Below, piece by piece: positions 42,142-54,006 of a stretch of 64,000 bases of DNA. The notes under the pieces are model-generated. The model was not told where the DNA came from and ran no database searches. It worked only from the letters and a program-made list of their open reading frames with translations. The stretch comes from Pterobdella sp. o SKG-2022 (lineage: Eukaryota > Annelida > Clitellata > Hirudinida > Piscicolidae), in assembly GCA_964035795.1 (NCBI GenBank), contig OZ038321.1, positions 8,387,446 through 8,451,445 on the forward strand, read 5' to 3'. Numbering within the stretch: position 1 is the stretch's first letter; every line of letters begins with the position of its first letter. The position numbers and the translations under genes are program-made.

Positions 42142-43834
42142 TTAACTAATTGCAGCCTGGCAAATAGAACACAGAGGTTTATCACATTTTGTGTTTTCCC
42201 ATTCTCCATCATTTCTCAAACTAATGCAGTGTTGAAGGGCGTCACTTGGCTGATCATCGGCCCAGTTAGCATATTTGTCATTGCAGAAAATTGGGACATT
42301 GCAAGAGTTTGGGTCGAAACTAGACTTTGGTGCATGGGTGTACCAAAAGGGTTGGTCGTTACAAAATACGCCTCCAACCCAAGCCTCGAAACCGTCTTTT
42401 ACAGAACATTCAGCTGATAAAAATTTTGACTATGTGAAAATTGAGATAAAAACTTTGCTAAAAATCGTATAATCAAAAATATGAAGTGTGAATCAACCTA
42501 GTTGTGAAAATATTTTTTATACAAAAATATTTGATCTAAAGTTCTATAGTTTATGGCATAAATTGGGTCTTTCAATAACTTCTAATAATTGGAATAACTT
42601 TGAATTGTTGCTATCACTTTTTGATTACAAAAAACTTCAAAATAATATAAGCTCACTGTGGTTAGTTAGTTGTTCTGCAACTGAATCTATAGCATTTTGG
42701 TCGTTTTGCTTCATTACAACAGCTAAAAACCCACCAGCACTAGCACAGGCCACCTGGGAATCTTTCCATGTGTTTTTCGTTGTCATGAGTTTGTAACAAC
42801 GACCTTTACTCATTATGAAACCAGAAGGGCAGCCTTGAAATATTTTATACTTGTAAACTCTTCGATATTATCATTGCTTGTGATGCTGTAGCAAGCTTTA
42901 ACTTCGTATTTTAACTTAAAATCTATCGAGAAGATTTGAGAAATTACAAAAACGAAGAAATTTTATTTTTCTCGATGTCCAAAGAATTAAAATATGGCAT
43001 AAACTTTAATAAAAGTACTATTTCAAATCAAAATTCGTTACGCGCTTTGTGTTATACATACTCTCGCAGAATCTTCATTTCAATATCAAGGATTTTCAAA
43101 CATAAAGTATGAGCGATTAAATAATTCTGATTCAAAAAAAATTTTCTAAACCATAAGCTTGAATCAATTTTGTTTGATAGCTCCAAATTAACTCGACATA
43201 ATCAACTCTTTTTTAGGATATATTGATTGAAAACTTTGAGCCTTACAACCTAACTAAAGTGCAATCAAACTGCATAAGAGATGGTGGTGTGGAGGTTAAA
43301 AGATATTGTTTTATTATGAACCGAAAGAATGTATTTTTTCAAATTTTGACTTCATTTGTCAATAAAATTTGATGAAACCAACACTTATCTGAAAACTTTG
43401 CTGATAAAAATATATAATATTAACATATGTCCCTTTTCTCTTCTATACTTATTGCAACAGTTTATTCAGTAACTTACATTATCAAGTGTTATATTTAAGA
43501 CTTATTTCTTAATTTATTATACATCTCTTAAAACGTTATTTATTTTTTTTCATTTCATTAATTATTTTCTTTATTATTAAATATTTAATTCATTTATTTG
43601 TTTTTTCAGGAAATATTAAATGATAATTTAATTATAGCTTGGTATAGTTATCACAACGTCAAGTTTGAATGAGAATATCCAGTAAATATGAAAAAAATCG
43701 CTATTTTAATTAATAAATTGTTTGGAAAGTTCGGTTTTGATACTTAAGTTATGATAATCTCAGTGAATTTCCAACTAACCTGCGTTTGCGATGGCTACAG
43801 TGAGCAGCAGGCAGACAAAAACTTTGAGCAACAT
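42142..43834 (-). CDS. Secreted single-domain C-type lectin (complete, 3 exons)
   Basis: Minus-strand exons 43834-43780 (ATG), 42833-42657 and 42413-42142 (stop TAA) join in phase to 167 residues. Exon 1 encodes a clean signal peptide, MLLKVFVCLLLTVAIANA. Exon 2 has the CTLD start: 'GCPSGFIMSKGRCYKL', 'TWKDSQVACASAGGFLAVV', 'NDQNAID'. Exon 3 has the long-loop half: 'GFEAWVGGVFCNDQPFW', 'NWADDQPSDALQHC', 'GEWENTKCDKPLCSICQ', then the stop. The protein is therefore secreted, with one carbohydrate-recognition-type domain and six canonical cysteines. The sugar-specificity triplet is QPS (where EPN or QPD is usual) and the WND position reads W-E-N, so calcium/sugar binding may be altered. Likely roles by family are immune recognition or mucus/venom-type secretion; neither is shown by the sequence. 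Confidence 0.92.
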
Positions 43835-45239
43835 TTCTGCTGAAGAGTTTGTCATTGTTTCATATAATTATAAAATAATTCTGTTTTTTGTAACAATAAA
43901 AAATTTGATTGCTTCATATAATTTTTGAATAGTATTCGAGAAAACTTACTTCTTAATACACACCAAATGGCTTGTCGGGTAGTAGATGAGTTTTATACCT
44001 TTTATTTTTAGATACTTTAAAAATTTGAATAAAGTTGTTAAAAGGAAATCGATCTCGTTTATGATTGAAATCATCATCAGCTTTAACTTTGCGTGTTAGA
44101 TGATAAGTTAATGTGTTCAATAGCATCTCGTGATCCATTCACTTCCACTCTTATATCTTGCAACACATTCAAATGTATTTAATTGAAATAATAGATTTAT
44201 AATTACTAACTTTCTTCAATTTCTAAATTTTTTCATTATTTTAAAAATGTCAAAATGTTTTCTGAAATACTTTAAGTGAACTCCCTCAACCATACATGCA
44301 AACAGAAAATTAAATTTATCGACAACACTTGAAGTTTAGGAAATACTTTTATTTTATGCACACTAGATTTATTGAACCGACTACTCTTTCGTAAGATCGC
44401 TTTACCTAACCAAGCACCCATTCCGTACTTGATAATGTAAGGTGTCCTTAAAAATGCTTCATACATTATATAGTTTCAAAAAAATCAGCACTTGTTTATG
44501 AACAAAAAATTATCCAGCTTTTTGAAAGTATTTTCATGGTTTCTTTCTTTACTCGCATTAAAAACCTTTTCACAACGGTTTGAAACTTTTTGAAACTTAC
44601 AATATTATCAGTTTGGAAACTCTCATATTTGAATGTAGTCTGACGAGAATAATGACATTTACGTTAATATTTATAAACTAGGATAATGTTTGAAACAAAC
44701 CACGAAAGCTTAATCAAATGACAAGCTATTTAAAATGATCTCAAATAGTTATAGGGTTATTTTTCAAACAGCTATTTCAAAAGTTGATATGAGTTATGAA
44801 GCCATATTATTTAAATTTTTAAATAAGCTTATCATGCGCAAAGCTTCGCACGTTTATTTATTTAACCATTTGTATTGTTTCAAATTCAATCTGAAAGGTA
44901 TATAGTGCATGAGGGAAAAGCTGTGAAAGTCATCTTTGAGCAAAGTTTTAAATGTTAATTTTCTTTGGTAAATGACCTTTGCCTTTTTATTTATCTGGTT
45001 CCAACTTTATGAAATTAGTTTTAAAAGAAACTTTTTTTCGATGAAAAATAATTAAATTAAGCTGGTTTTGGGTGCGATTTTCAGTTGAAGAATTCAATTT
45101 TGAGGCATGTTCTTTCCATTGGAAAAATTTAAGTGTTTTTTAAATATATATTTAAGGTAAATTATCGTATTGAATATCTTAGTTACTATTTTTATCTTGC
45201 TAAGTCAGCTATCATTAATAATCATGAGATGATTTAAAG
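43835..45239. other. Spacer upstream of the lectin, AT-rich
   Basis: The lectin promoter should lie in the first few hundred bases; I see no distinctive element. The short minus frames (43953-44138, 44272-44466) have no recognisable content. Confidence 0.5.
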
Positions 45240-46515
45240 TCACAAAGTTGAGACTAAGATACAGGGTACGAAATTAATATACGCCCAACCATGCTTTATG
45301 AAATATCTCGTTTGATTTTTACTATTTTTGTATAAAATTTTTTAAAATATATAAAAAATCATATAGGATTAACAATCTAATTTGCATTTTCTTCAAAACA
45401 TTGAAAATATCGACTCAAAGCTTTAATTACTGAAACTCGGGTATGAAATTGCTATACGACCCACTTGTAAATCCGCATAATTTTATCAGTTATGGACATC
45501 AAACAAACTTTATTGTTGATAATATATTTACATATGAAATACTATATAAAGTGAATAAAGTATATTTTTTAAATTCTATTTGTTTACAAACATGCCTAAA
45601 GGAACTAAATTATCATCGGAAGAACAAGTCCAGATCCTGACCTAAGATCAAGTTGGAAAATCCAGTAGAGAAATTGCACACATCATTAAACGCACTAAAA
45701 ATGTTGAAGTTTTTGAAGTCATCTGAAAAATATAAAAACGCAAAAAGAGAAGGAAAAAAATCCAAAATGACCCCTCAGGCCACAAGAAGGCTTATTCTCC
45801 AAGCTATTAGGGGCACTATGTCTGCAAATCAACTTCGAAAAAATCAACAAATACCTCTCAACACTTAGTATTCAACAATTTTTAAGCAATCGACATTTCT
45901 TGCTGTATGGCATGACAAAACGTGTTCCGTGCACGAGCGTTTAGCACCGCGAAGCTAGAGTCACGTGGTGTGAAAATAAATTGAAAATTTACCAGAATTG
46001 GACAAATCATTTTAAGTGATGAGAAGAGCTTTACTTTAAATGGTCCTGCTGGGTATCAGTACCACTGGAAGGATTCCAGACGCAGACGCCCACCAAAGTT
46101 GTCTCTAAAACGACAATCCGGGGGGGGGGGAGGTTTAATGGTGTGGGGAGGCATAAGCGCCAACAGTAAAACACGTTTGGCCTTTTTGGAAGAAAAACAA
46201 GATTCTAAAGCATATATTGGTACTTTAGAAGAATGCTTACTTCCATATTGCCAGAGTAATGCACCCATCCATACTTCAAAGTGCACTAAAACTGGATAGA
46301 AGATAATAATGTTGTCATATTAGATTGGCTAGCACGTTCACCTGATTTAAACCCAATAGAAAATGTTTGGAGGTCAATGGTGCAAAGTATACGAAAACGG
46401 AAGAAGTTTCAAGAACAAAGAAGATTTGAACAAAGAAATTGTTTTTACCTGGGAAAATCTTTTAGTTGAGTACTTAAAAAAATTTATTGACTTAATGCCG
46501 ACTAGGTGATTGAAG
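45240..46515 (+). mobile_element. Dead Tc1/mariner-type transposon
   Basis: The plus strand, in several frames, gives the Tc1 transposase order. First comes an HTH region near 45590-45700 ('MPKGTKLSSEEQVQ', 'QVGKSSREIAHIIKRTKNV'), then 'GGGGLMVWGGISANSKTRL' near 46120-46180, 'AYIGTLEECLLPYCQ', 'NAPIHTSK' and, split by stops, 'LDWLARSPDLNPIENVWRS' near 46320-46375. The usual catalytic Asp of the 'QDNAP' motif is Ser here ('QSNAP'). Many stops plus a run of 10 G at 46122-46131 confirm a pseudogene. Terminal inverted repeats were not resolved; 'gggtacgaaattaatatacg' near 45265 could be the left end. Confidence 0.82.
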
Positions 46516-46599
46516 AAATAAAAAACAAAATTATTCAATCAACTATTGACATTTGATGATAAACAAAAACAATAAAATTTTTAATCTTCTCCTTTTCTG

Positions 46600-47060
46600 A
46601 AATTATCAACTTTTGCCAAACGAGTTTCTTGGAGAGCTGCTATGTCAACTTTGTAGTCCTAAATACCTTTGCTATTTGCGTTGTGCGTCATTCAGTCCTT
46701 TGCGGACAATAAAGCTATTATTTCTTGAAATAAATAGTGAGTACTACTGTTTCATTTTTACCGCTGGTGTAAATACCGACCAGGCACAGTCTGCTGATCA
46801 GGTTGAAACAGACAAACGATTTTCAGGCTCTTTTCTATACCCTTCCGTACTCAAGGTGAGCGGTGTCTCCGTATAAAAGGCTTAGTCACAAAAGCTGCTG
46901 CCCAGTTAAATATATTGCCATGTCATCTGAAACTATCATACTATTCATGCCACTTGCATGCAAGTTTTTCACTAAGGCTCCTAGTTCTATCCGTGCAGAA
47001 ATTTTTAAGCTTTGTTCAACGACAAGATTGAGACCAATAGATCTGTCACATTGAATAGCC
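46600..47060 (-). other. Unidentified coding-like remnant
   Basis: The minus strand at about 47045-46880 is open with a peptide of ordinary composition ('CDRSIGLNLVVEQSLKISAR', 'LHASGMNSMIVSDDMAIYL') and is GC-richer than the flanks. It then runs into stops. I do not recognise it; a transposable-element remnant is the likeliest explanation. Confidence 0.3.
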
Positions 47061-47818
47061 AGTCAACCTTCAAAAGAAAAACCTTTTTGCAATTCACTAT
47101 GATTTGATAGATGGCCGTTGACTACTTTTGTTTGTCCATTCTAAAAATAATAAAATATAAAAATTGTAAAAAAAATATTGTTGATAGTACATAAACTATT
47201 CGATCGAAAATAACTTTGATAAAAGGGTTTGAAGCAAATTTTCAATACGTAACTAAGAGATACAAATTGATTCATCAATACACAAAAATAATCATGAATA
47301 TTAATATTCCTTTGTTCCCACATACTTATTTTATTTTTTTTTTACTTTGAAAAAAATTTATGTGAAATAACTCAAAACTTGTAAAAAATTAAAAAAAAAA
47401 AGTACTTTTTTCAATAAATTGAAGAAGAAAAAGGGTGAACTAAGGCAAATGATCGATATATATTGAAAAACTTCATCAACCTGTTTAAATAAAAACTTGA
47501 TTGGTATCTTATGCATAAAAAAATTTTGATAAATAAGTGATACGTGATTGAAATAGATGGAAAATTTTTTGTTATAATATTAAAACTAACATAGAAAATA
47601 AAATAAACCGCTATTTAATTATAACTAGAAAGAAATAAATAAGTTGATATATTCTTCCTGATTCAAAAATTTTATATAATCATATTGACTGGAAAATTAG
47701 TATATTATAAATTTTCAAATTAATGAAGCAAATTGAAATCTAGGAAGATCTTGAAACCTAAATAAATCAAGAAATATATTTTTAAAATTAAACACTTCTA
47801 TACGTTACTATTTCAAAC

Positions 47819-47890
47819 ATGAATGTACATATGAATGTACATATGAATGCACATATGAATGCACATATGAATGTACATATGAATGTGCAT
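47819..47890. repeat. 12-bp tandem repeat, six copies
   Basis: ATGAATGYACAT repeated six times with only Y (T/C) and one GTGCAT variant. Each unit contains the near-palindrome ATGTACAT/ATGCACAT across the junction. It is in spacer, not in any gene. Confidence 0.93.
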
Positions 47891-48529
47891 AGTTAGTATA
47901 AATTTTGCTTAAAGTAGAATTAATAAAAAAACTAACTTGTAGATTTTGAATCATGAAATGGAAAAACACACAAGTTTAAATCGAGAAATGAAACTAAAAA
48001 CAAAGATCAAAAGTTTCATTTGCGCCAAAAGCGACTTACTAGCTCACCAAACACTAACCGGAAGATTACACGAATCTTTTGATTTTAATGAGTTCGCTTT
48101 TATGGCTCAGAAATAATTTTTTTAACAAATCATTCAAGGTCGAATGCTCAAATACAGAATCAACGCCAAACTTGGTTTATACTCTTTTACAGAGTACTTC
48201 AAGGTTATGTTATTTGATCACTTTCGTTCACTTTATAAACGGCTGACTAAAATTTTTGCAGCACTTCATAATTTACAAACTCATGAATATTCTGAATATG
48301 ATTCACTATAGAACTTTATTCATTTGATTCATCAATAGGCTTCCAAAAAAGAATTTCAAATTGTAATGACGAAATTCATGTTAGATAAGAACCAACCTAT
48401 TAAAACTCAACAGTTCAAGTTTTCAACATTTAGAAACAATGCAAACCGTTAACATAACCGATTTGCTTAAATGGTTTCATCACTTTTGATTCTATTGAAA
48501 ATCTAGGTGTCTATGTGACAAAGAACTAA

Positions 48530-49190
48530 CCATGAAGACTCATAAAAAAAGTTATTGCAAATTACATTTTCATCATTGAAGAAGATACTTAAATCGAGTC
48601 ACCCAAAACATGTATCAGCCATGGTATTGATTTTTATTGATTATGATCTAGGCATTAAGACTCACATAAAAAATAATTACAAATGTCATTCGCATCATTG
48701 AGGAAAATAAGAGGCATTTAAAACTACCTGAACCAAGCTTCACTTAAAACACTTGTATCAGCTTTGATATTGAGTCGCATTGATTATGGAAACATTGTAC
48801 TAATGGGATTACCCAAGTTACAAACCCAGAAAATCCAGTCCATAATTAACACGACAGCCAGATTAATATCAGAAACTAAAAAGTTTGATCACATAACTCC
48901 TGTCTTAAAAGATCTACACTGGCTTAAAATTGAAGAAAGAATTCAATACAAGATGATACTACAAGTGCATAAATGTCTCAAAATGGAAAGTCCTTCTTAT
49001 CTTTCATCGAAATTATCAACTGTATCTTATATGTATAAGATATTTTCTCAAAAAACCCTGGTGGGATCAAAAGCTACTCTCTAGGCACTGTGAAGTTGTT
49101 AAACTGATACATCATGAATCTAAGGAGATAGCCAGCATAGAAGAACTTAGAATTTATTCTCTTCATTTTGAAGTCAAAATCAGAGCCAAT
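48530..49190 (+). mobile_element. CR1/L2-type LINE 3' fragment
   Basis: The plus-strand frame 48764-49084 encodes the thumb and C-terminal region of CR1-clade reverse transcriptases: 'ILSRIDYGNIVLMGLPK', 'KIQSIINTTARLISE', 'FDHITPVLKDLHWLKIEER' and 'IQYKMILQVHKCL'. The catalytic domain is absent. The region just upstream (about 48536-48640 and 48655-48780) is a diverged tandem duplication. Confidence 0.82.
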
Positions 49191-49199
49191 AGCCTTCGC

Positions 49200-49640
49200 T
49201 CAGTGTAACTCACCCATAAAGACACTTCTCTTGTATTGGAGCGGTACCTGGAATGAGAAATGAAAATGTAGTTTATTGGAATTATTAACGAACTGAAAAC
49301 TATAGTAACCATCCTTGTTGTTCAGTAACTGAGTATGCAGGAACTTGGAAAGGTTTTTCTCAATTGCCAGTTTGATGTTGGGATGGAACGCGTTCAAAGC
49401 CTTGAAAAGTTTGTCTTCCACGTTTCTCTTTCTGCGGACGAATGTGTCATCCACATATCTAATGTAGAATATTGCTGAGACTGGTGATACCAACTGCTTT
49501 TCTATGTCATTCAAGAAACACCCTGAAAAGACCACCGACAAAGGTCTTCACATAGTGACACTATCTATTTGCTTGTATAGGAGTCCGTTGGCTGAGAAAA
49601 TACTCTTTGTAGTTACTTTCTTCAACGATTTTTAAAATTG
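49200..49640 (-). mobile_element. Penelope-like element RT fragment
   Basis: The minus strand encodes a Penelope palm domain: 'SVVFSGCFLNDIEKQL', the catalytic 'YIRYVDDTFVRRKRN', 'LFKALNAFHPNIKLAIEKN' and 'PLQYKRSVFMGELH'. It continues upstream out of frame ('EYFLSQRTPIQANR'). It abuts the CR1 fragment tail-to-tail. Sequence details differ from the element at 28.3 kb, so it is an older or different copy. Confidence 0.85.
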
Positions 49641-50109
49641 CAATAAAAAAAACCGAAAAAATATATTTTTTGAGGTATTTTGAGCTTTTCTCTGACAAGT
49701 ACCGTGTTCTTAGTATATTCACGGTGCCAAACGCTCGTCCACGGAACTCGTTTACGCATCTCGTACTGCTGGAAAGCATATACTACCAAGTTTCAGTAGG
49801 AAATTCAATTAACAATAGCATATAAATAAATAATAAAAACTGTATTGAAAATTTATTTCAAATATTTAAAAAAACCAAAATAATTTGATATCATGATTCA
49901 AAAAAACCAATTAAAATATTAAAAAAATTATAAAATGTAGCTTATTCCTTAATAACTTCTTTATTGGAGCATTTTTCTATAAAACGAATAACAATGATTA
50001 CCTGTTATTTCATCAAATTTATTAACAATTAAACATCTTAGTTCGTTTTCTGTCGTGGCTCCTCCTAAATTCTCTAAATTTAATTTTATTTATCTTTTTG
50101 AGTCATAAT

Positions 50110-50860
50110 CTCTTCCTTCTTCTTTTTCTCCCATTATGATCTCTGACCTAACTATCTATCCCTCCTCCACTATTCGCTGTCTTGGCTTTCTCCTTGATTC
50201 TTCCCTTTCTTTTAATCTTCAAATCCTCATTGTTGCTTTTTCTTGTTTTTTTTTACCTAAGTCGTATTAGACAAATCTCTTCTTATCTCGATGATGCCTC
50301 TTTTAAAATTCTTGTCTGCTCTCTTGTTCTCTTCCGACTTGATTACTGCAACTCTTTATACTCCAATCTTCCTAAATCAGTTCTTTACCCTTTAACTAAA
50401 GCTATTAACTATACTGCACGCCTGGTCTCTCACACTTCTGAATTCTCCCATATCTCTCCATTTCTTGTCGATCTTCACTGGCTACCTCTTCCCTTTCGCT
50501 TTTCCTTCAAAATCTGTACTCTCATGTACAAAATTTCATTCTACTTTGCCTTCCTATCTTTTTAACCTCTTACTAATTCTTAAAGGTGCTGGCCTACGGT
50601 TCTCTACTCGTTCTTAACTTTTCATTATCTCTCTCTCACTCCTATACTAAATCTGCTTTTTTTTTCTGGTCCACTTTTCTGGAACTCTCTTCCTCCTAAT
50701 CATAAGTCTTCTTCCTATCCTACTTTCCTCAAAAACCTAAAAACTTTTTTCTTTAAGCAGTTCATAGCAGAGCGCCTCTGAGCGATGCGTAAGAGGTGCT
50801 ATACAAATAATTCATTATTATTTTTATTATTATTTTTATTATTGTTATTATATATTATAT
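50110..50860 (+). mobile_element. CR1/L2-type LINE 3' end with ATT-rich tail
   Basis: The plus strand reads 'RCLGFLLDSSLSFNLQI', then in the adjacent frame 'LRRIRQISSYLDDASFKIL'-like sequence, 'LFRLDYCNSLYSNLPKSVL', 'AINYTARLVSHTSEFSHI', 'PFLVDLHWLP' and 'CTLMYKI'. The 3' end has 'gagcgcctctgagcgatgcg' and 'aggtgctatacaaat' followed by (ATT)n, a typical CR1-group terminus. Pyrimidine-rich with frameshifts; dead. Confidence 0.85.
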
Positions 50861-51290
50861 TGAATGAGGGGCGTTTGTCAGAAGACATTCATGGAATAAA
50901 ACTGAAATATACCTTATTGAAATTGTTGAACATTGACAGATGGTCTTTTTGTAATCTCATACCACTATAATACTTTTCGTACTTTGTCGTCATGTTTTTT
51001 TTGTTGTTATGAGTCTTTAATTTTAATTTTTCTAATTCCCAATCAAACTGGTTATATATATATAAGACATAATTTTAGATAAACAAGGTATTTTTCTTTT
51101 TCATTCATAATTATTTTTCAACAAATCAAATGTGACTTTGTGAGTTTGTCGAATGTGAGTTTTAATCGTGCTGCACTTAAAAACCGCCATTAACGAATAA
51201 CTGTGACTGTTCACAAAAAAAAGCGTATAAGTTTAAGTTGTATGTTAGAAAAATTGTAAAAATTTTATTTAGTAAAGTTTGATCAAGTTA

Positions 51291-51895
51291 ATGGAAAAAA
51301 AATTTGTTCAATATATAGTAGTAAGGAAAGACTTGATGACTGTGCTCAAATGGCCCGTTGGTTCCGTCATCGCTCAGGTTATTAAATTTCAGAAGTTTTC
51401 AGCTATTATTTAGTAATTCCATAATTTCATTTATTTTTTAAAACTTCTTATCAGGCTTGTCATGCATGTACAGCTATCAATGCTACCTCTCATAATGATG
51501 AAACCACTCAAGAATATTTCAGTGATATGGATAATATGCATAAAATCGTTCTTGAGGCGAAGAATTTTTATTGTAAAATTGGAAATTATAAAACCATTAA
51601 CTTTATTTTAGAACCTCTGCATGAATTTAACCTAAAGCAAAAATTTAACTTTATAATCCTAATTCTAAATATTTTTTCAAACTTTCATTTCAAATTTAGC
51701 TTCATACTTCAGATTTCTGATGAAAATTCTTTGAAAGATTTATCAAATGCTCTAACAAAAGACAAAATACAACACAAACTATGGATAGAACAACCTGAAA
51801 ATATTTCCACATGCATAGCTTTGAAGGTTTACAATAAAGAAGAGGTTAACAAGTATTTCAAAAAACTCAAACTTTTCAAAGGAGGATTAAAATAA
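51291..51895 (+). CDS. PTRHD1: Peptidyl-tRNA hydrolase domain-containing protein (PTRHD1), complete
   Basis: Three exons: 51291-51377 (ATG), 51455-51556 and 51713-51895 (TAA), about 123 residues; the human protein is slightly longer at its N-terminus. The protein starts MEKKFVQYIVVRKDL, then 'WPVGSVIAQACHACTAI', 'MHKIVLE', 'ISDENSLKDLSNALTKD', 'HKLWIEQPENISTCIALK' and 'YFKKLKLFK'. This is the PTRH2/PTRHD1 fold; PTRH2-type enzymes release peptides from tRNA, while the activity of PTRHD1 is debated. Intron 1 is GT-AG. Intron 2 (51557-51712) has no GT donor at the place family alignment demands; it reads GAG|GCGAAG. It is 156 nt, in frame and without a stop, so a GC-AG intron or a retained 52-codon insertion are both possible. 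There is no neighbour in an obvious operon. Confidence 0.93.
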
Positions 51896-52249
51896 TGTGA
51901 GCAATACGCGTTTTATGAAGTTTTTGGTTTATGAACTATGAAAATAGTTGATTCATACTTATTTTTTTATTGAATGCTAGTTTTTTTGATGAGTTATAAC
52001 TTTCAAAAACCTTAGTGTTTTTTAGTAAGTTTTTATTGTACTTGTAAAACAATTCATGATTCAGAAGCTAATTAGCTTAGTATTTATTTCCATTTCTGTT
52101 TTTTTAACCAGCATTCATATTTAATGTATATGGCTTCAAGGTTGCCCTTCTATTTTGTTTCATACCAAGACTATGCCAGATAATTAGACAAGAAAGTTAA
52201 ATGGTCAAGTAGGATAATCAAATAAAAAACACTATCTTTTCTTGAATTA

Positions 52250-53095
52250 TAATCTTGGAAAGCCCATCTGGAGCTATCAGATCTTTTTTTCTCAATAATC
52301 AGATCTTCAAAATATTACCTTTTTCTAATAATTTCTTTTTTTACCCCCATGTTCTGCCGTGTAGGTTAAGAATGTACTCTATCTTCATGTTCAGACTCCT
52401 AGTTCTGGGCATGGCCGTAAAAAGCACCTGTCCAGGGTATGACACTAAAAGGCATCTACATCCTAACTGCTGGGGCTGCTACCCTTTCAGAGTAAAAACC
52501 TAAACGACCCTTCCCAGTTATCCTTTGGGTTATTAACTTTATCTTGCATCAAGGTAATTTATTTTGAAGGATCCCACACAGACTGTTCCATTAGTCTGCT
52601 CTCATCAGAATAGGTTTCTAGGACAAATTCTTTATATGCAAAAAAACACCCTAAGACCAACACTAACACTACTCATTTTTTCATGTCCTTTGTAGTGTAG
52701 TAGTAGTTTTTTATACTCCATTTTTTTTGAATTTCAAATAATATTTTTGCACATTTGTAATTTAAACTAAAATAATTTTTTTTACAGAATCTAGGAATGA
52801 TGCCTTATAAAACCGAAAGATGGATAAAATTCAGTCTTTTTGTTCATTTATTTCTCTACATATTTATTTTAATACTATCCGGTTTTGTTTCTCATTTTTT
52901 TAGTTTATCTGTTTTATCGTATAAGATTATAGACGATTTTTTACTTTTAAAAAAATTTATAAAAATTTGTTTTACAAAAATAGAAAATATAGTCAAAAAC
53001 TTAACAAACATAGAAAAAAAGTTTCAAGTACCTAAAGAAAAAAGTAAAAAATGGAAACCTACTAAGACAAAAGTACGGGTTTTGTTACCTTGACC
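52250..53095 (+). other. Unassigned region with two exon-like stretches
   Basis: 52370-52500 is GC-richer and open ('LVLGMAVKSTCPGYDTKRH', 'NCWGCYPFRVKT', stop). Downstream, tttttttacag at about 52778-52788 is a strong acceptor, followed by 'NLGMMPYKTERWIKF'. Another acceptor-like atag at about 53015 precedes 'KKFQVPKEKSKKWKPTKTK' and a stop at about 53093. A small multi-exon plus-strand gene is possible but no family was recognised. Confidence 0.3.
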
Positions 53096-53498
53096 TCGAA
53101 AAGGCTTTAGAAGTCTTCAAAAAAATGAAACAAAAAAAAAATTGAAAATACAAAACATTACTGAAACTCAAAAAAAGAACAGACTACAAAAATTCTACAG
53201 ACATCATGTATAATTTTTTTTAAAAAAAACTTCGCTGAAGCAATATTTTGATACTTTTCTTTATTCAGCTGAAATCTTCGACTAGTTCAACTTTGTCATA
53301 GTTCATTAGTATCTTTACAAATGAGAACAGTTTATTTATATTACGATTACCACAAAAAAAATTATCCATCAGGATCCGCAACACCATATGCATACCTCTC
53401 ATAAAAGCCCACAAACTTGGAAAAGTCTTTTTGGTAAAAAATATTATCTTGCATAGAATTTTTTTCTAAAAAGCCAGTCTAAGCGATTTTATCAAACA

Positions 53499-53558
53499 CT
53501 TATTAACTGAATAATAATGCGAAGCTTTTCGTAAGTTGAACTCACATTATCAAGTATA
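53499..53558. repeat. Single arm of the Penelope-type terminal repeat
   Basis: The sequence from AACACTTATTAACTGAATAA to ACTCACATTATCAAGT matches one arm of the hairpin at 12389-12543, including GCTTTTCGTAAGTTGAACTC. There is no inverted partner nearby. Confidence 0.82.
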
Positions 53559-54006
53559 AAAACTAATACTTGCTGAACAACGGATGAGTTTTGATGCAAA
53601 AACACCCATTCATCCTTCTCAAGAATTGTGTTGAAAGAGAAAAGAAACACAATAAATTGAAAGAAATTATCTAAAGAGCAAATTAATAAATTTTTGCCTT
53701 ATCTCAAATTTCACGTACAATAAAAAATGCAACATGGAAGACTCGTGTCCTATAGTTCTCAGTTTTATATTAAAAACAGAACTTTGCATGAATTCAACAA
53801 TAGAATAACGTTTAAAGCTCGCAAAAAAATAAAAACACCCGAGACTTGCATGTTTTTATGGGTAAAGCATTCCAGATGATAAAAAAATGAAGATAAAACA
53901 AAAGATTTAGAATGCTTAAGTGAAATTTTTTTCTCACTCAAGTCTACGTCAAAAATTGAAAAAAAAACAATAAGATAATTTTTTAGATGCATTAATTATA
54001 AAGAAG

